Of a stretch of DNA of 33,117 nucleotides, positions 8,457 to 16,553 are shown piece by piece. The translations under genes were made by a program, and so were the position numbers. Numbering within the stretch: position 1 is the stretch's first letter; each line of letters starts with the position of its first letter. The notes beneath the pieces were generated by a model that saw nothing but the letters and a program-made list of their open reading frames with translations, was not told where the DNA came from and did no database searches. This DNA comes from Bacilli bacterium (GTDB lineage: Bacteria > Bacillota_I > Bacilli_A > RF39 > UBA660): NCBI GenBank assembly GCA_017438635.1, contig JAFRUZ010000017.1:1-33117 (forward strand). The letters are read 5' to 3'.

Positions 8457-9398
8457 ATGATAAACAAAAATAAACATAATAAAACAAAAAATAAGTATTT
8501 TAATATTACTCTTTTTGCGCCTCTTATTGCTTTAATAGTATTATTTATAACCTTAGGATATTCAGCATTCCAAAGTACAGGAATGGTAAAGGATGCAGCA
8601 GCAACAGTAAGACCAGAAACATTTGTAAGAGTAACAAATTTGGAAGTAGATACAACATCTAATGCAACAGTAATAAGTAAAGACTATACTAGTGTAGGAC
8701 ATACTAATGGATATATAACTTCAATTTATAGCCAAGTAACATTTACAAGATCAACATCCTCAGTAAAGTATGCAATAGATGTAACAAATTTTGGTAACGT
8801 AGAAATGGGTCTTGCCAGTATCACAGGACTTCCTAATAATTTAGATTATGAACTTGATACCAATGTATACGATATAGGAGAAAAGATATGTAATAGTAAT
8901 AATGAATGTACTCTTGGAGCAAAGAAAACAATATATGTAACAATAAAATATAAAAGTGGAAGTGGAACAAATACAAGTACAACTCTAAATGCTAACTTTA
9001 ATCTAACTTTTAAAGAATTACATAATATTTATTACAACAGTACAGCAATAGATTATGTAATAGATGGAGGGAACAAAACAGTATCGTTAGGAAACAATCC
9101 ACCAACATATATAAGAGTAACAGGGACATTAACAAATAGTAGTTATACATCACCAAATGTAACATTAACAGCAGTAACAAGTGATATTTATATAATAGAA
9201 GTTCACAAAGTATATGTAGATAACGTAGTACAACAAAATACCGTAGATAATGGTGGAAATATAACAGTAAACCTAGGAAACAATGCTCCTACAAACTCTT
9301 CAGATATAACAATAACAGGATCTTATGGTAGTTCCTCTTATAATAATCCTAATCTTATATTAAACAACGTAACGACAGATATTTATATTACAATAGGT
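8457..9398 (+). repeat. Duplicated module, copy 2
   Basis: Second copy of the module at 6689-7630. Nearly all substitutions are silent or conservative, consistent with recent duplication or ongoing gene conversion. Confidence 0.9.
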
Positions 9399-10202
9399 TC
9401 AGCACCTGTTCCAATAACTATAAGTGAAAAGATAGAAAGTGTAATTGAAGGAATAACACCTGATAGTAATGGCATGTATACTGGAGCCGCAGGATCTGGT
9501 TGTACTAATAAAATAATAGATGATGGCACATCAGATCATAATCTTAGATATGTTGGATCAGATCCATGTAACTATGTAACATTTAATGGTGAAACATGGA
9601 GAATAATTGGAGTATTCTACAACATGGGTTCAGATCCTTTGGTAAAATTAGTTAATGGAACAGCACCATATAGCACTTCAGTCAAGTTTAATAATAATAA
9701 CAAGAATGGTGGTAACGTATGGGGATCAAATAGCTTGTCCAGTTCAATGCAAAGCATTTCTGCAGCTTCTAACAGCATGGTTCAAAGTGTACAGTGGAGA
9801 ATTGGAGGACCTCAATACAACTCAAATACCGCGGCATCCTTCTATTCTAGTGAAACGAGTAAAACAAGTTCAAGCGTTTCTATTGGATTAATAAATGCTG
9901 CAGACTTTGGATATGCTACAGACAATATAAGTTCATGTAGAAGTTCAAACTTAGGTAGCTGGACTGTTGCAAACTGTGTAACAGATCATAACTGGTTATA
10001 TTTAGATAATTATAATAGTTTTACAGTAACAACTGTAGGTACTGGTAACTCAATCTACAGAGTAACAACAGGTAAAGTTATTGTTTCTACAACGATTAAT
10101 ACTAATTCGGCAGCAAGAGCAGCACTATACTTAAAAGCAGATATTCTATATGATTCAGGTGATGGATCAAGTGGAACCCCATATACATTGAAAACAAGTT
10201 AA
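8457..10202 (+). CDS. Exported modular surface protein B (same N-module, different C-domain)
   Basis: A 581-aa paralogue of the preceding gene. Residues 1-313 repeat the SipW-type signal, TasA-like sandwich and two ~60-residue repeats nearly unchanged. The C-terminal ~265 residues are unrelated to those of protein A. They contain SGCTNKIIDDG, then LRYVGSDPCNYVTFNGETWRIIGVF, a motif common in large surface proteins of gut Firmicutes, and then a Ser/Asn-rich region with several Cys (SSCRSSN, ANCVTDHNW). It is probably a ligand-binding or fibre-associated domain. RBS AAAGGAGGTG. A terminator follows. The pair suggests one export/assembly module carrying exchangeable tips. Confidence 0.7.
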   Translation: MINKNKHNKTKNKYFNITLFAPLIALIVLFITLGYSAFQSTGMVKDAAATVRPETFVRVTNLEVDTTSNATVISKDYTSVGHTNGYITSIYSQVTFTRSTSSVKYAIDVTNFGNVEMGLASITGLPNNLDYELDTNVYDIGEKICNSNNECTLGAKKTIYVTIKYKSGSGTNTSTTLNANFNLTFKELHNIYYNSTAIDYVIDGGNKTVSLGNNPPTYIRVTGTLTNSSYTSPNVTLTAVTSDIYIIEVHKVYVDNVVQQNTVDNGGNITVNLGNNAPTNSSDITITGSYGSSSYNNPNLILNNVTTDIYITIGSAPVPITISEKIESVIEGITPDSNGMYTGAAGSGCTNKIIDDGTSDHNLRYVGSDPCNYVTFNGETWRIIGVFYNMGSDPLVKLVNGTAPYSTSVKFNNNNKNGGNVWGSNSLSSSMQSISAASNSMVQSVQWRIGGPQYNSNTAASFYSSETSKTSSSVSIGLINAADFGYATDNISSCRSSNLGSWTVANCVTDHNWLYLDNYNSFTVTTVGTGNSIYRVTTGKVIVSTTINTNSAARAALYLKADILYDSGDGSSGTPYTLKTS

Positions 10203-10221
10203 AAGTGGTTTCCACTTTTTT
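10201..10221 (+). terminator. Terminator after surface protein B
   Basis: AAAAGTGG (10201-10208), loop TTT, CCACTTTT (10212-10219), then T residues. It overlaps the stop codon. Confidence 0.85.
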
Positions 10222-10229
10222 ATTTAAAA

Positions 10230-10265
10230 CAAACTCTTGTTCGTTATTTAAAAATAAGTTATAAT
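10230..10265 (+). promoter_or_regulatory. dinB promoter with LexA/DinR-type box
   Basis: -35 TTGTTC (10237-10242), 17-bp spacer, -10 TATAAT (10260-10265). Overlapping the -35 is C-AAAC-TCTT-GTTC-G (10230-10243), which differs by one base from the Gram-positive SOS dyad CGAAC-N4-GTTCG. The placement fits LexA repression of the translesion polymerase gene. Confidence 0.6.
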
Positions 10266-10284
10266 AAATTAAAGAGGTGATAAG

Positions 10285-11469
10285 ATGGAAAGAATTATAA
10301 TGCATATAGATGTAAATAACGCCTTCTTATCATGGACTGCAGTAGATTTATTAGAAAAAGGATATCCTATCGATATAAGAGAGATTGAAGCAATAATCGT
10401 AGGGGATAAAACAAAAAGAAGCGGTATTGTCTTAGCAAAAAGCCCGCCTGCTAAAAAGAAAGGTGTAGTAACTGCAGAGACAATATACTCCGCTAAAAGA
10501 AAATGTCCTAATTTAAAAATGTTCCCTCCAAATTATTACATGTATAAAGAAAAAAGTAATAGTTTATTTAAATTATTGTCTAAATATACACCTGATATTG
10601 AAGTAGCATCAATAGATGAATGTTATTTAGATTACGGAAAAGTAAAAAGTATGTATGGAGATCAGCTAGAATTTGCCAAAAACTTACAAAAAGAAATATT
10701 TGATACTCTAAAATTTACCGTCAACATAGGTATAGCAAATAACAAACTATGTGCCAAAATGGCATCAGACTTTTCAAAACCCAATAAAATACATACATTA
10801 TATGATTATGAAGTAAAAGAAAAAATGCATCCTCTTCCAATAGAAGATCTTTTTGGAGTAGGGAAACAAACATCTAAAAAACTAAGAGATATAGGTATAA
10901 ATACAATTGGAGATCTCGCTAATAAAAAAGAACAAGATTTAAGAAGAATATTTAAAAACCAGGCTCATTATCTAATTCAAATAGCAAATGGTATAAGTAA
11001 TAGTGAAGTAGATTCTAGTACCTGGATACCCAAAGGAATAAGTAATGAAATAACTCTTGAAGAAGATACATCCTCTATAGCAGAATTAAATAAATACTTA
11101 AGTGTCTTATCAGAAATGGTATCAAAACGAATTAGAAGAGAAAACAAATACGCTAGCACCATATGCGTAATACTAAAAGACTCTAGCTTTAAGAGATATT
11201 CACATCAAAAGAAACTAAAAAACCCAATAAGTAGTTATGATGAAATATATAAATATTCAAAAGAAGTTTTGGAAGCATTCTATAACAATGAACCAATAAG
11301 ACTAATAGGTATAAGACTAGATAATTTAAAAGAAGAAAAAAACTATCAAACATCACTCTTTGAAGAACCTAAGGAAGATGAAATAGATAAAATAATGGAT
11401 AGTATTAATAACAAATATGATAAAAGCGTTATAAAAAGAGCATCAAATATTGATAACAAACGTTTTTAG
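10285..11469 (+). CDS. dinB: Y-family DNA polymerase (Pol IV/DinB type)
   Basis: Translesion DNA polymerase acting at stalled replication forks. Catalytic acids are visible: D9 in MHIDVNNAF, and D111/E112 in ASIDECYLDY. The thumb region FGVGKQTSKKLRDIGINTIGDLA is a helix-hairpin-helix, followed by the little-finger domain (ITLEEDTSS onward). Near the C-terminus QTSLFEE (~residues 350-356) matches the beta-clamp binding motif QxxLF. Length 394 aa is typical. RBS AGAGGTGA at 10273-10280. Likely SOS-controlled through the upstream box. pgk follows after 26 bp. Confidence 0.93.
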   Translation: MERIIMHIDVNNAFLSWTAVDLLEKGYPIDIREIEAIIVGDKTKRSGIVLAKSPPAKKKGVVTAETIYSAKRKCPNLKMFPPNYYMYKEKSNSLFKLLSKYTPDIEVASIDECYLDYGKVKSMYGDQLEFAKNLQKEIFDTLKFTVNIGIANNKLCAKMASDFSKPNKIHTLYDYEVKEKMHPLPIEDLFGVGKQTSKKLRDIGINTIGDLANKKEQDLRRIFKNQAHYLIQIANGISNSEVDSSTWIPKGISNEITLEEDTSSIAELNKYLSVLSEMVSKRIRRENKYASTICVILKDSSFKRYSHQKKLKNPISSYDEIYKYSKEVLEAFYNNEPIRLIGIRLDNLKEEKNYQTSLFEEPKEDEIDKIMDSINNKYDKSVIKRASNIDNKRF

Positions 11470-11495
11470 AGTTATTATATAGTAAAGGAGGGTAT

Positions 11496-12656
11496 ATGAA
11501 AACAATAGAGAATATTAACCTACAAGGTAAAAAAGTTATACTAAGATCTGATTTAAATGTAACAATAAAAGATGGAAAAATTATAGATGATACTAGAATA
11601 AAAGCAAGTTTAAAAACAATAGAATACATATTAAATCAAAATGCTAAATTATTAATAATGTCACATTTAGGAAAAGTAAAAACAGAAGAAGATAAAGAAA
11701 AAAATGATATGAGAATAGTTTATGATAGATTAAATGAACTATTACCAGACAAAGTATCTTTTATAAACGATACAAACTATAAAAATATTGAAGAAACTTT
11801 ATCAAAGATAGACTATGGTAAAGCATTATTAATGCAAAATACAAGATATGAGGATTTAGTGAATAAAAAAGAATCTAATTGTGATGAAGAATTAGCCAGA
11901 AACTGGGCTTCTCTCGGAGATATATTTATAAATGATGCATTTGGTACAATTCATCGTAAACATGCCTCAAATTATGGAATATCGTGCTATTTACCTAGTG
12001 CAATTGGTTTCTTAATACAAGAAGAACTAGATCATTTAAATATACTAGATAATCCAGAAAAACCATTCATAGTAATAATGGGTGGTGCTAAAGTATCTGA
12101 TAAAGTAGAAATAATAGATTCTATGATGAAAAAAGCAGATTATATTTTAATTGGAGGAGCAATGGCTAACACTTTCCTAAAAGCAAAAGGTTATGAAATA
12201 GGAAGTAGTTTATATGAAGAAGAAGCAATAGTTACTTGTAAAGAATTATTTGAAAAGTATGATAATAGAATAATTCTTCCAGTTGATTTCTTTGGAAAAA
12301 CAAATGATAAAAAAGAATTAGAAAACCTAGAAAACATTTCAAAAGATTTCCAAATATTAGATATAGGAACAGAAACAATCAACAATTATAAAAAATTATT
12401 ACAACAAGCAAAGACAGCATTTTGGAATGGTCCACTAGGACTATATGAAGAAGAAGATTTTAGATATGGTACAAAAGAAATATTAGAATATATTAAAGAT
12501 AATGTAAAAACAGTAATCCTTGGAGGAGGAGACATAGTATCTGCTTCAAATATCTTAGGATATACCAAAGACATAACATTTGCATCTACTGGAGGAGGAG
12601 CTACTTTAGAGTATTTATCTAATCATAAAGAGCCAGGATTAATAAATATGGAGTAA
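11496..12656 (+). CDS. pgk: Phosphoglycerate kinase (divergent)
   Basis: Glycolytic enzyme converting 1,3-bisphosphoglycerate and ADP to 3-phosphoglycerate and ATP. Family motifs: LRSDLNV (residues 16-22), DDTRI (R34), MSHLGK, QNTRYED, NDAFGTIHRKHAS, GGAKVSDK, WNGPLGLYE, LGGGD and STGGGATLEYL. Two active-site positions are unusual: the Arg of SHLGRP is Lys (K60), and the Ser/Thr after GGGD is Ile. Length 386 aa is slightly short. RBS AAAGGAGGG at 11484-11492. The next gene, a TIM homologue, starts after a 1-bp gap. It may still be active, but the substitutions together with the dead-looking partner raise the possibility of a second, specialised set. Confidence 0.88.
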   Translation: MKTIENINLQGKKVILRSDLNVTIKDGKIIDDTRIKASLKTIEYILNQNAKLLIMSHLGKVKTEEDKEKNDMRIVYDRLNELLPDKVSFINDTNYKNIEETLSKIDYGKALLMQNTRYEDLVNKKESNCDEELARNWASLGDIFINDAFGTIHRKHASNYGISCYLPSAIGFLIQEELDHLNILDNPEKPFIVIMGGAKVSDKVEIIDSMMKKADYILIGGAMANTFLKAKGYEIGSSLYEEEAIVTCKELFEKYDNRIILPVDFFGKTNDKKELENLENISKDFQILDIGTETINNYKKLLQQAKTAFWNGPLGLYEEEDFRYGTKEILEYIKDNVKTVILGGGDIVSASNILGYTKDITFASTGGGATLEYLSNHKEPGLINME

Positions 12657-12657
12657 T

Positions 12658-13359
12658 ATGAAAAGAGTAGTAGTATTAAATCATAAATCATATCTAAAAC
12701 ATAATGATATAAAGAGTTATCCTATAGAAATCAATGATTACATTAGAAGTGATCAAACAGTAATAATATGTCCTAGTAGTCTTTATATTCCATATTTCAA
12801 AGGTAAATATAACTTTAAACTAGGAAGCCAAAACATAGAATATGAAAACATAACTGGAGAAATAACTGGTTCTGTTTTAAAATCAATGGAAGTAAGATAT
12901 ACCTTAATTGGTACAAATGATAGAAAAAATACAAAAGAAGAGAACATAAATAAAAAAATAAAAGAAGCTTTAAACAATAACATAAGACCTATAGTAGTAG
13001 TTGGAGAAACTTACTATGAAAAAGAGTTAAAGAAAACCGCTAACGTTATAAATCAACAAATAAATGACTATTTTAAGGGTATTGATGTAAAACAGGATAT
13101 AATCATATGTTACTCTCCAAATTGGTCATATACAGGTAAACAAATACCTACTAACGAATATATATCTGAAGCAGTAGAACTAATTAAAAATATAATCAAA
13201 CGCAAGTATAACGAAAATATAAAAGTTATATATGGTGGAAATATAACATTTAATAATGTAAAAGAACTTGATAAAATTAAGGCTATAGATGGTTATTTGA
13301 TTGGAAAGATAAGTACAAATATTAATGAGATAAAAAAACTTTTAAATACAATGGAATAA
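12658..13359 (+). CDS. Triosephosphate isomerase homologue lacking catalytic His and Glu
   Basis: A 233-aa TIM-barrel clearly related to TpiA: LNHKSY (K10 = catalytic Lys position), GSQN (56-59), GEITG, RPIVVVGET (110-118), IPTNEY and VIYGGN (190-195) all align. However, the electrophile motif IGHSERR reads IGTNDRK (T86 for His), and the general-base motif YEPVWAIGTG reads YSPNWSYTGK (S153 for Glu). The phosphate-binding GGS is GGN. Loss of both residues should abolish normal isomerase chemistry, so this is either a pseudoenzyme or has a new activity. No frameshift or stop is present, so it is maintained as a protein. It is coupled to pgk with a 1-bp gap. The call of TIM ancestry is firm; the function is unknown. 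Confidence 0.85.
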   Translation: MKRVVVLNHKSYLKHNDIKSYPIEINDYIRSDQTVIICPSSLYIPYFKGKYNFKLGSQNIEYENITGEITGSVLKSMEVRYTLIGTNDRKNTKEENINKKIKEALNNNIRPIVVVGETYYEKELKKTANVINQQINDYFKGIDVKQDIIICYSPNWSYTGKQIPTNEYISEAVELIKNIIKRKYNENIKVIYGGNITFNNVKELDKIKAIDGYLIGKISTNINEIKKLLNTME

Positions 13360-13406
13360 GTTCGACAAAACAAGACAAAAAAAACTCTAGAACTTATTCT
13401 TTTTTT
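13354..13406 (+). terminator. Terminator of dinB-pgk-tpi operon, with 0A-box-like site
   Basis: Ten-bp perfect stem GAATAAGTTC (13354-13363) / GAACTTATTC (13390-13399) with a 26-nt A-rich loop, followed by a T tract (13400-13406). TTCGACA (13361-13367), the exact reverse complement of the Spo0A box TGTCGAA, lies across the stem-loop border, with a weaker CAAGACA 10 bp downstream. It may serve both as terminator and as Spo0A site. Confidence 0.65.
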
Positions 13407-13448
13407 GTAGTAAAATTAACCTAGCGTGGTAGTAAGAAAGGAGAAACT

Positions 13449-14222
13449 ATGGAAAAAATTAAAGCAGTTCTAATAGATGATAATATATCTCTAGTAGAAA
13501 TGATTAAAGAGTATTTTAGTAGTAATCACGCAGGAATTGAAGTAATATATACTGCAAGCAATGGTAAAGAAGGGTTCGACATAATTAATAAAAAACAAGA
13601 TGAATATGAATTAATAATTCTAGATTTAGTAATGCCCAAACTAGATGGTCTTGGAGTTTTAGAAGAAATGAGGAAAGCAAATATTGATAAAAAAGTAATT
13701 GTACTGACATCATACAGTAGCCCAGATATGATAAGAAAAGTATCAGAGTACGGAGCAAGTTACTATTTATTAAAACCATTTGAACTTCCAGAATTAGAAA
13801 AGAAGATTATCGAAACAGTTGATAAAGAAAAAGAAGTTAACAAATCAATAAATCTTTATAAACACAATCTTCAAGTATCTATAACAAATATACTGCATGA
13901 ACTTGGAGTACCATCTCATATCAAAGGATATCAGTATATAAGAGAATCAATTATGATAGTATATGATAGACCAGATATTGTCGGAGGTATAACAAAAGAA
14001 TTATATCCAGAAGTAGCAGAAAAATATGACACAACTGTATCAAGAGTAGAAAGAGCAATAAGGCATGCTATTGAAGTGTCATGGAACAGGGGTAGTTGGG
14101 ATTTAATGGAAGAAATATTTGGGCATAGTATAGATATAGATAAGGCCAAACCTACAAATAGTGAATTCATTGTAACTATTGCAGATAAATTAAAATTAGA
14201 GTTTGAAAAAGTAATTGTATAG
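13449..14222 (+). CDS. spo0A: Sporulation master regulator Spo0A
   Basis: Phosphorylation-activated transcription factor that commits the cell to sporulation. The receiver domain (~1-125) has acidic D10/D11, phospho-acceptor D59 in [11 protein letters not shown]87 in VLTSYSS and K109 in LLKPF. The C-terminal DNA-binding domain (~145-257) carries the family hallmarks [21 protein letters not shown] (recognition helix) and [15 protein letters not shown]. Length 257 aa and all key residues are intact, so it is expected to be functional. RBS AAAGGAG at 13437-13443. It stands as a single gene between two terminators; spo0A is often next to spoIVB, which is not seen here. Confidence 0.97.
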   Translation: MEKIKAVLIDDNISLVEMIKEYFSSNHAGIEVIYTASNGKEGFDIINKKQDEYELIILDLVMPKLDGLGVLEEMRKANIDKKVIVLTSYSSPDMIRKVSEYGASYYLLKPFELPELEKKIIETVDKEKEVNKSINLYKHNLQVSITNILHELGVPSHIKGYQYIRESIMIVYDRPDIVGGITKELYPEVAEKYDTTVSRVERAIRHAIEVSWNRGSWDLMEEIFGHSIDIDKAKPTNSEFIVTIADKLKLEFEKVIV

Positions 14223-14244
14223 ATAAGATATTCTTATCTTTTTT
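14221..14244 (+). terminator. Terminator after spo0A
   Basis: AGATAAGA (14221-14228), loop TAT, TCTTATCT (14232-14239), T tract. Confidence 0.85.
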
Positions 14245-14245
14245 A

Positions 14246-14274
14246 TTTACAAAAAAAAGGTAGAATGATAAAAT
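14246..14274 (+). promoter_or_regulatory. Promoter of the PrsW-like gene
   Basis: TTTACA (14246-14251), 17-bp spacer, TAAAAT (14269-14274), 30 bp before the start codon. Confidence 0.6.
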
Positions 14275-14304
14275 TAAATCGTGTAAAAAGAAGGAGTGTA
14301 GTAT

Positions 14305-15198
14305 ATGAATTATTTATTATATATAGCTATATTACCAGTAGCTTTACTATTATATTATATATATAAAAAGGATACACACAAAGAACCAGGTAATGTATTA
14401 GCTAAAATATTCTTTTTCGGAGTACTTGCAATAATACCTGCGGGGATCTTAGAAGTAATAGTAGGACCTTTTTTCCCAATAGAAAACTATAGAAGTATAC
14501 CTCTACTATTTCTAAATGTATTTATTGCCGTTGCTTTAATAGAAGAATTTGTAAAATGGTTAGTAATAAAACTTATAATATATAAGAGTGAACACTTTGA
14601 TGAAACTTTTGATGGAATAGTATATGCAGTATTTGCTTCACTAGGATTTGCATGCCTTGAAAATATTATGTATGTTATAACCAGTGGTGCCGGAACTGGT
14701 ATTGTAAGAGCAGTAACAGCAGTACCACTACATGCTTGTACAGGAATTATTATGGGTTATTTTATAGGAAAGGCAAAACTATCTGCAAAGAATGGTCAAG
14801 CATCACAAGAAACAACAAATATAATACTAAGTTTATTAATACCAACTACTGTTCATGCTATATATGACGGTCTTATATTTACTAAAAGAATGGAATTTAT
14901 TATTGCATGGGGAGTATTTATAATAGCAATATATATAATTTGCTTCATATTAGTTAAAAAATCTACTAACTCAAATGAATCAACGGAAACAGTATCAGTA
15001 GTAAAAACTATACCAGTAACTGATAGTACTGAATCAATAAATAACGAAGCTCCAGTAATAGAACCTGCACCTCAAATAATAACTCAAGAAGTTACTGATC
15101 AAAATACAGATAATTCTAAAGGAATTTTTTGTACTCATTGTGGGAATAAGATAGATGGTAGCAATTTCTGCCCAAAATGTGGACATAAGAATAATTAA
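14305..15198 (+). CDS. PrsW-family intramembrane protease with C-terminal zinc ribbon
   Basis: Polytopic membrane protein of 297 aa. The membrane domain (~1-215) has the PrsW motifs: EEFVKW (EExxK, ~residues 76-81), FDGIVYAVFASLGFACLENIMY with the ExxxN part, AVPLHACTGIIMGYFIG, and PTTVHAIYDG. PrsW in Bacillus starts the proteolysis of an anti-sigma factor (RsiW). Here a ~50-residue Thr/Glu/Pro-rich linker leads to a zinc ribbon, FCTHCGNKIDGSNFCPKCG (two CxxC pairs), which is not part of the classic protein and would lie in the cytoplasm if the topology follows PrsW. The target is unknown. Its position next to spo0A suggests a stress or developmental role, but this is weak evidence. Confidence 0.82.
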   Translation: MNYLLYIAILPVALLLYYIYKKDTHKEPGNVLAKIFFFGVLAIIPAGILEVIVGPFFPIENYRSIPLLFLNVFIAVALIEEFVKWLVIKLIIYKSEHFDETFDGIVYAVFASLGFACLENIMYVITSGAGTGIVRAVTAVPLHACTGIIMGYFIGKAKLSAKNGQASQETTNIILSLLIPTTVHAIYDGLIFTKRMEFIIAWGVFIIAIYIICFILVKKSTNSNESTETVSVVKTIPVTDSTESINNEAPVIEPAPQIITQEVTDQNTDNSKGIFCTHCGNKIDGSNFCPKCGHKNN

Positions 15199-15218
15199 AA
15201 GCACTAAGTGCTTTTTTT
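15197..15218 (+). terminator. Terminator after the PrsW-like gene
   Basis: AAAAGCAC (15197-15204), loop TAA, GTGCTTTT (15208-15215), T tract. Confidence 0.85.
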
Positions 15219-15219
15219 G

Positions 15220-15248
15220 TTGACTTTTTTGTGGCCACGTTCTATAAT
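15220..15248 (+). promoter_or_regulatory. Strong sigma-A promoter with palindrome in spacer
   Basis: TTGACT (15220-15225), 17-bp spacer, TATAAT (15243-15248). The spacer contains the 8-bp palindrome GTGGCCAC (15231-15238), conspicuously G/C-rich for this DNA and a candidate repressor operator. Drives the ATPase-gpmI pair. Confidence 0.7.
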
Positions 15249-15281
15249 TAAAGTAGAAAAATAGTAAAGAGGAGGCATTTT

Positions 15282-16553
15282 ATGGAACGAAAGATTATGA
15301 ACGACCTAAAAAAATGGAAGATGGATATATACAAAAAACCGTTGTTATTAAACGGAATATCAGGATGCGGAAAAACACACACAGTACTTGAATTTGGTAA
15401 AAGTGAGTATAAAAACCTAGTATACTTTGATTGCCAAGACAATTTAGAGTTAAGTTACGTCATTGAAAAGAATACTACACCAGATAAACTAATACGTGGT
15501 CTATCAGCAATCTCACTTGAGACCATAATGAAAGAAGATACACTTATTATCTTTGATAACGTTACAGAAAAGATAATTACAGCAGTAAAAAAACAATTTG
15601 CTAGTAATGAATATCATATAGTAATGATAACTAGTAACAACAAATTAGTAAAAAAACACAAAGCAGAAGGTGTTAGTTACAAAAAAATGGATTTAGTATC
15701 TTTCCCAGAATATTTAAAATATGTAGGCAAAGAACAAATGATTGATTTCATAATAGATTCATTTAAAAGCAATAAACCAATGGCTTTCCACAGTTTAGCA
15801 ATGGAATTATACAATGATTTTGTATTAACTGGAGGATATCCTGGAGCTATAGTTAATTACAAAGAATATGAAGATCATAATATACTAAGTAATGTTCATG
15901 ATAAAAACATAAAACTAATGAAATATAAACTTATTGGTCTAGATAATTTAATAGATATAAAAAGAGGACAAGAAGTATATGACAATATTTCAATCCAACT
16001 TTTAAAAGATAATAAAAAATTCCAATATGGAAGTATAAAAGCTGGCGGAAGAAGTAAAGAATATGAAAAATCTATTGAATTTATGGAAGAAAACAGTTTA
16101 ATAATAAAAAGCACTAGAGTTACAGAATTAACAGTACCTCTATCAAAATCAAAAGATGAAGAAAGTTTCAAATTATATTACAATGACTCTGGAGTTTTAT
16201 TTAAAAAACTAAATATAAGTAGTAATAGATTAGTAACTAACGAAAAATTATTAGAATTATTATATGAAAACAACATAGTAAGTACTTTAACAAGCAATGG
16301 ATTTAATATTTATCATTACCATTCTGGAGGTAAAGCTTTTATTGATTTGGTAATTCAAACTAGAACAGGAAAAATTACTCCAATAGAAATAATGCATGGA
16401 GAAGATAATACTAAATCAAAAAGCCTTACTCTATCTATGAAAAAATATAATTTAAATTTAGGTGTTAGATTCACTTCTGGAGATTTTAAAATGAAAAATA
16501 ATATAAAATATATCCCTTATTATGCAGCCTTTTGTATTGTAGAAAGTTTATAG
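15282..16553 (+). CDS. AAA_14/DUF4143-type ATPase
   Basis: A 423-aa P-loop ATPase of the archaeal-type AAA_14/DUF4143 group, common in anaerobic Firmicutes, biological role unknown. Visible: Walker A GISGCGKT (~residues 25-32), Walker B TLIIFDNVT (~88-96; the usual Asp-Glu is Asp-Asn here), DFVLTGGYPGAIVNY (~185-199), and a C-terminal restriction-nuclease-like region FIDLVIQTRTGKITPIEIM (~355-373). In the latter the ExK Lys of the PD-(D/E)XK core reads Met, so nuclease activity is unlikely. RBS GAGGAGG at 15270-15276. gpmI begins 8 bp after its stop, so the pair shares the upstream promoter. Confidence 0.75.
   Translation: MERKIMNDLKKWKMDIYKKPLLLNGISGCGKTHTVLEFGKSEYKNLVYFDCQDNLELSYVIEKNTTPDKLIRGLSAISLETIMKEDTLIIFDNVTEKIITAVKKQFASNEYHIVMITSNNKLVKKHKAEGVSYKKMDLVSFPEYLKYVGKEQMIDFIIDSFKSNKPMAFHSLAMELYNDFVLTGGYPGAIVNYKEYEDHNILSNVHDKNIKLMKYKLIGLDNLIDIKRGQEVYDNISIQLLKDNKKFQYGSIKAGGRSKEYEKSIEFMEENSLIIKSTRVTELTVPLSKSKDEESFKLYYNDSGVLFKKLNISSNRLVTNEKLLELLYENNIVSTLTSNGFNIYHYHSGGKAFIDLVIQTRTGKITPIEIMHGEDNTKSKSLTLSMKKYNLNLGVRFTSGDFKMKNNIKYIPYYAAFCIVESL

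Noticed and set aside
13575-13581. Second exact 0A-box 7-mer within spo0A
   Set aside because: Lies in coding sequence; taken as a chance match and used to lower confidence in the upstream site.
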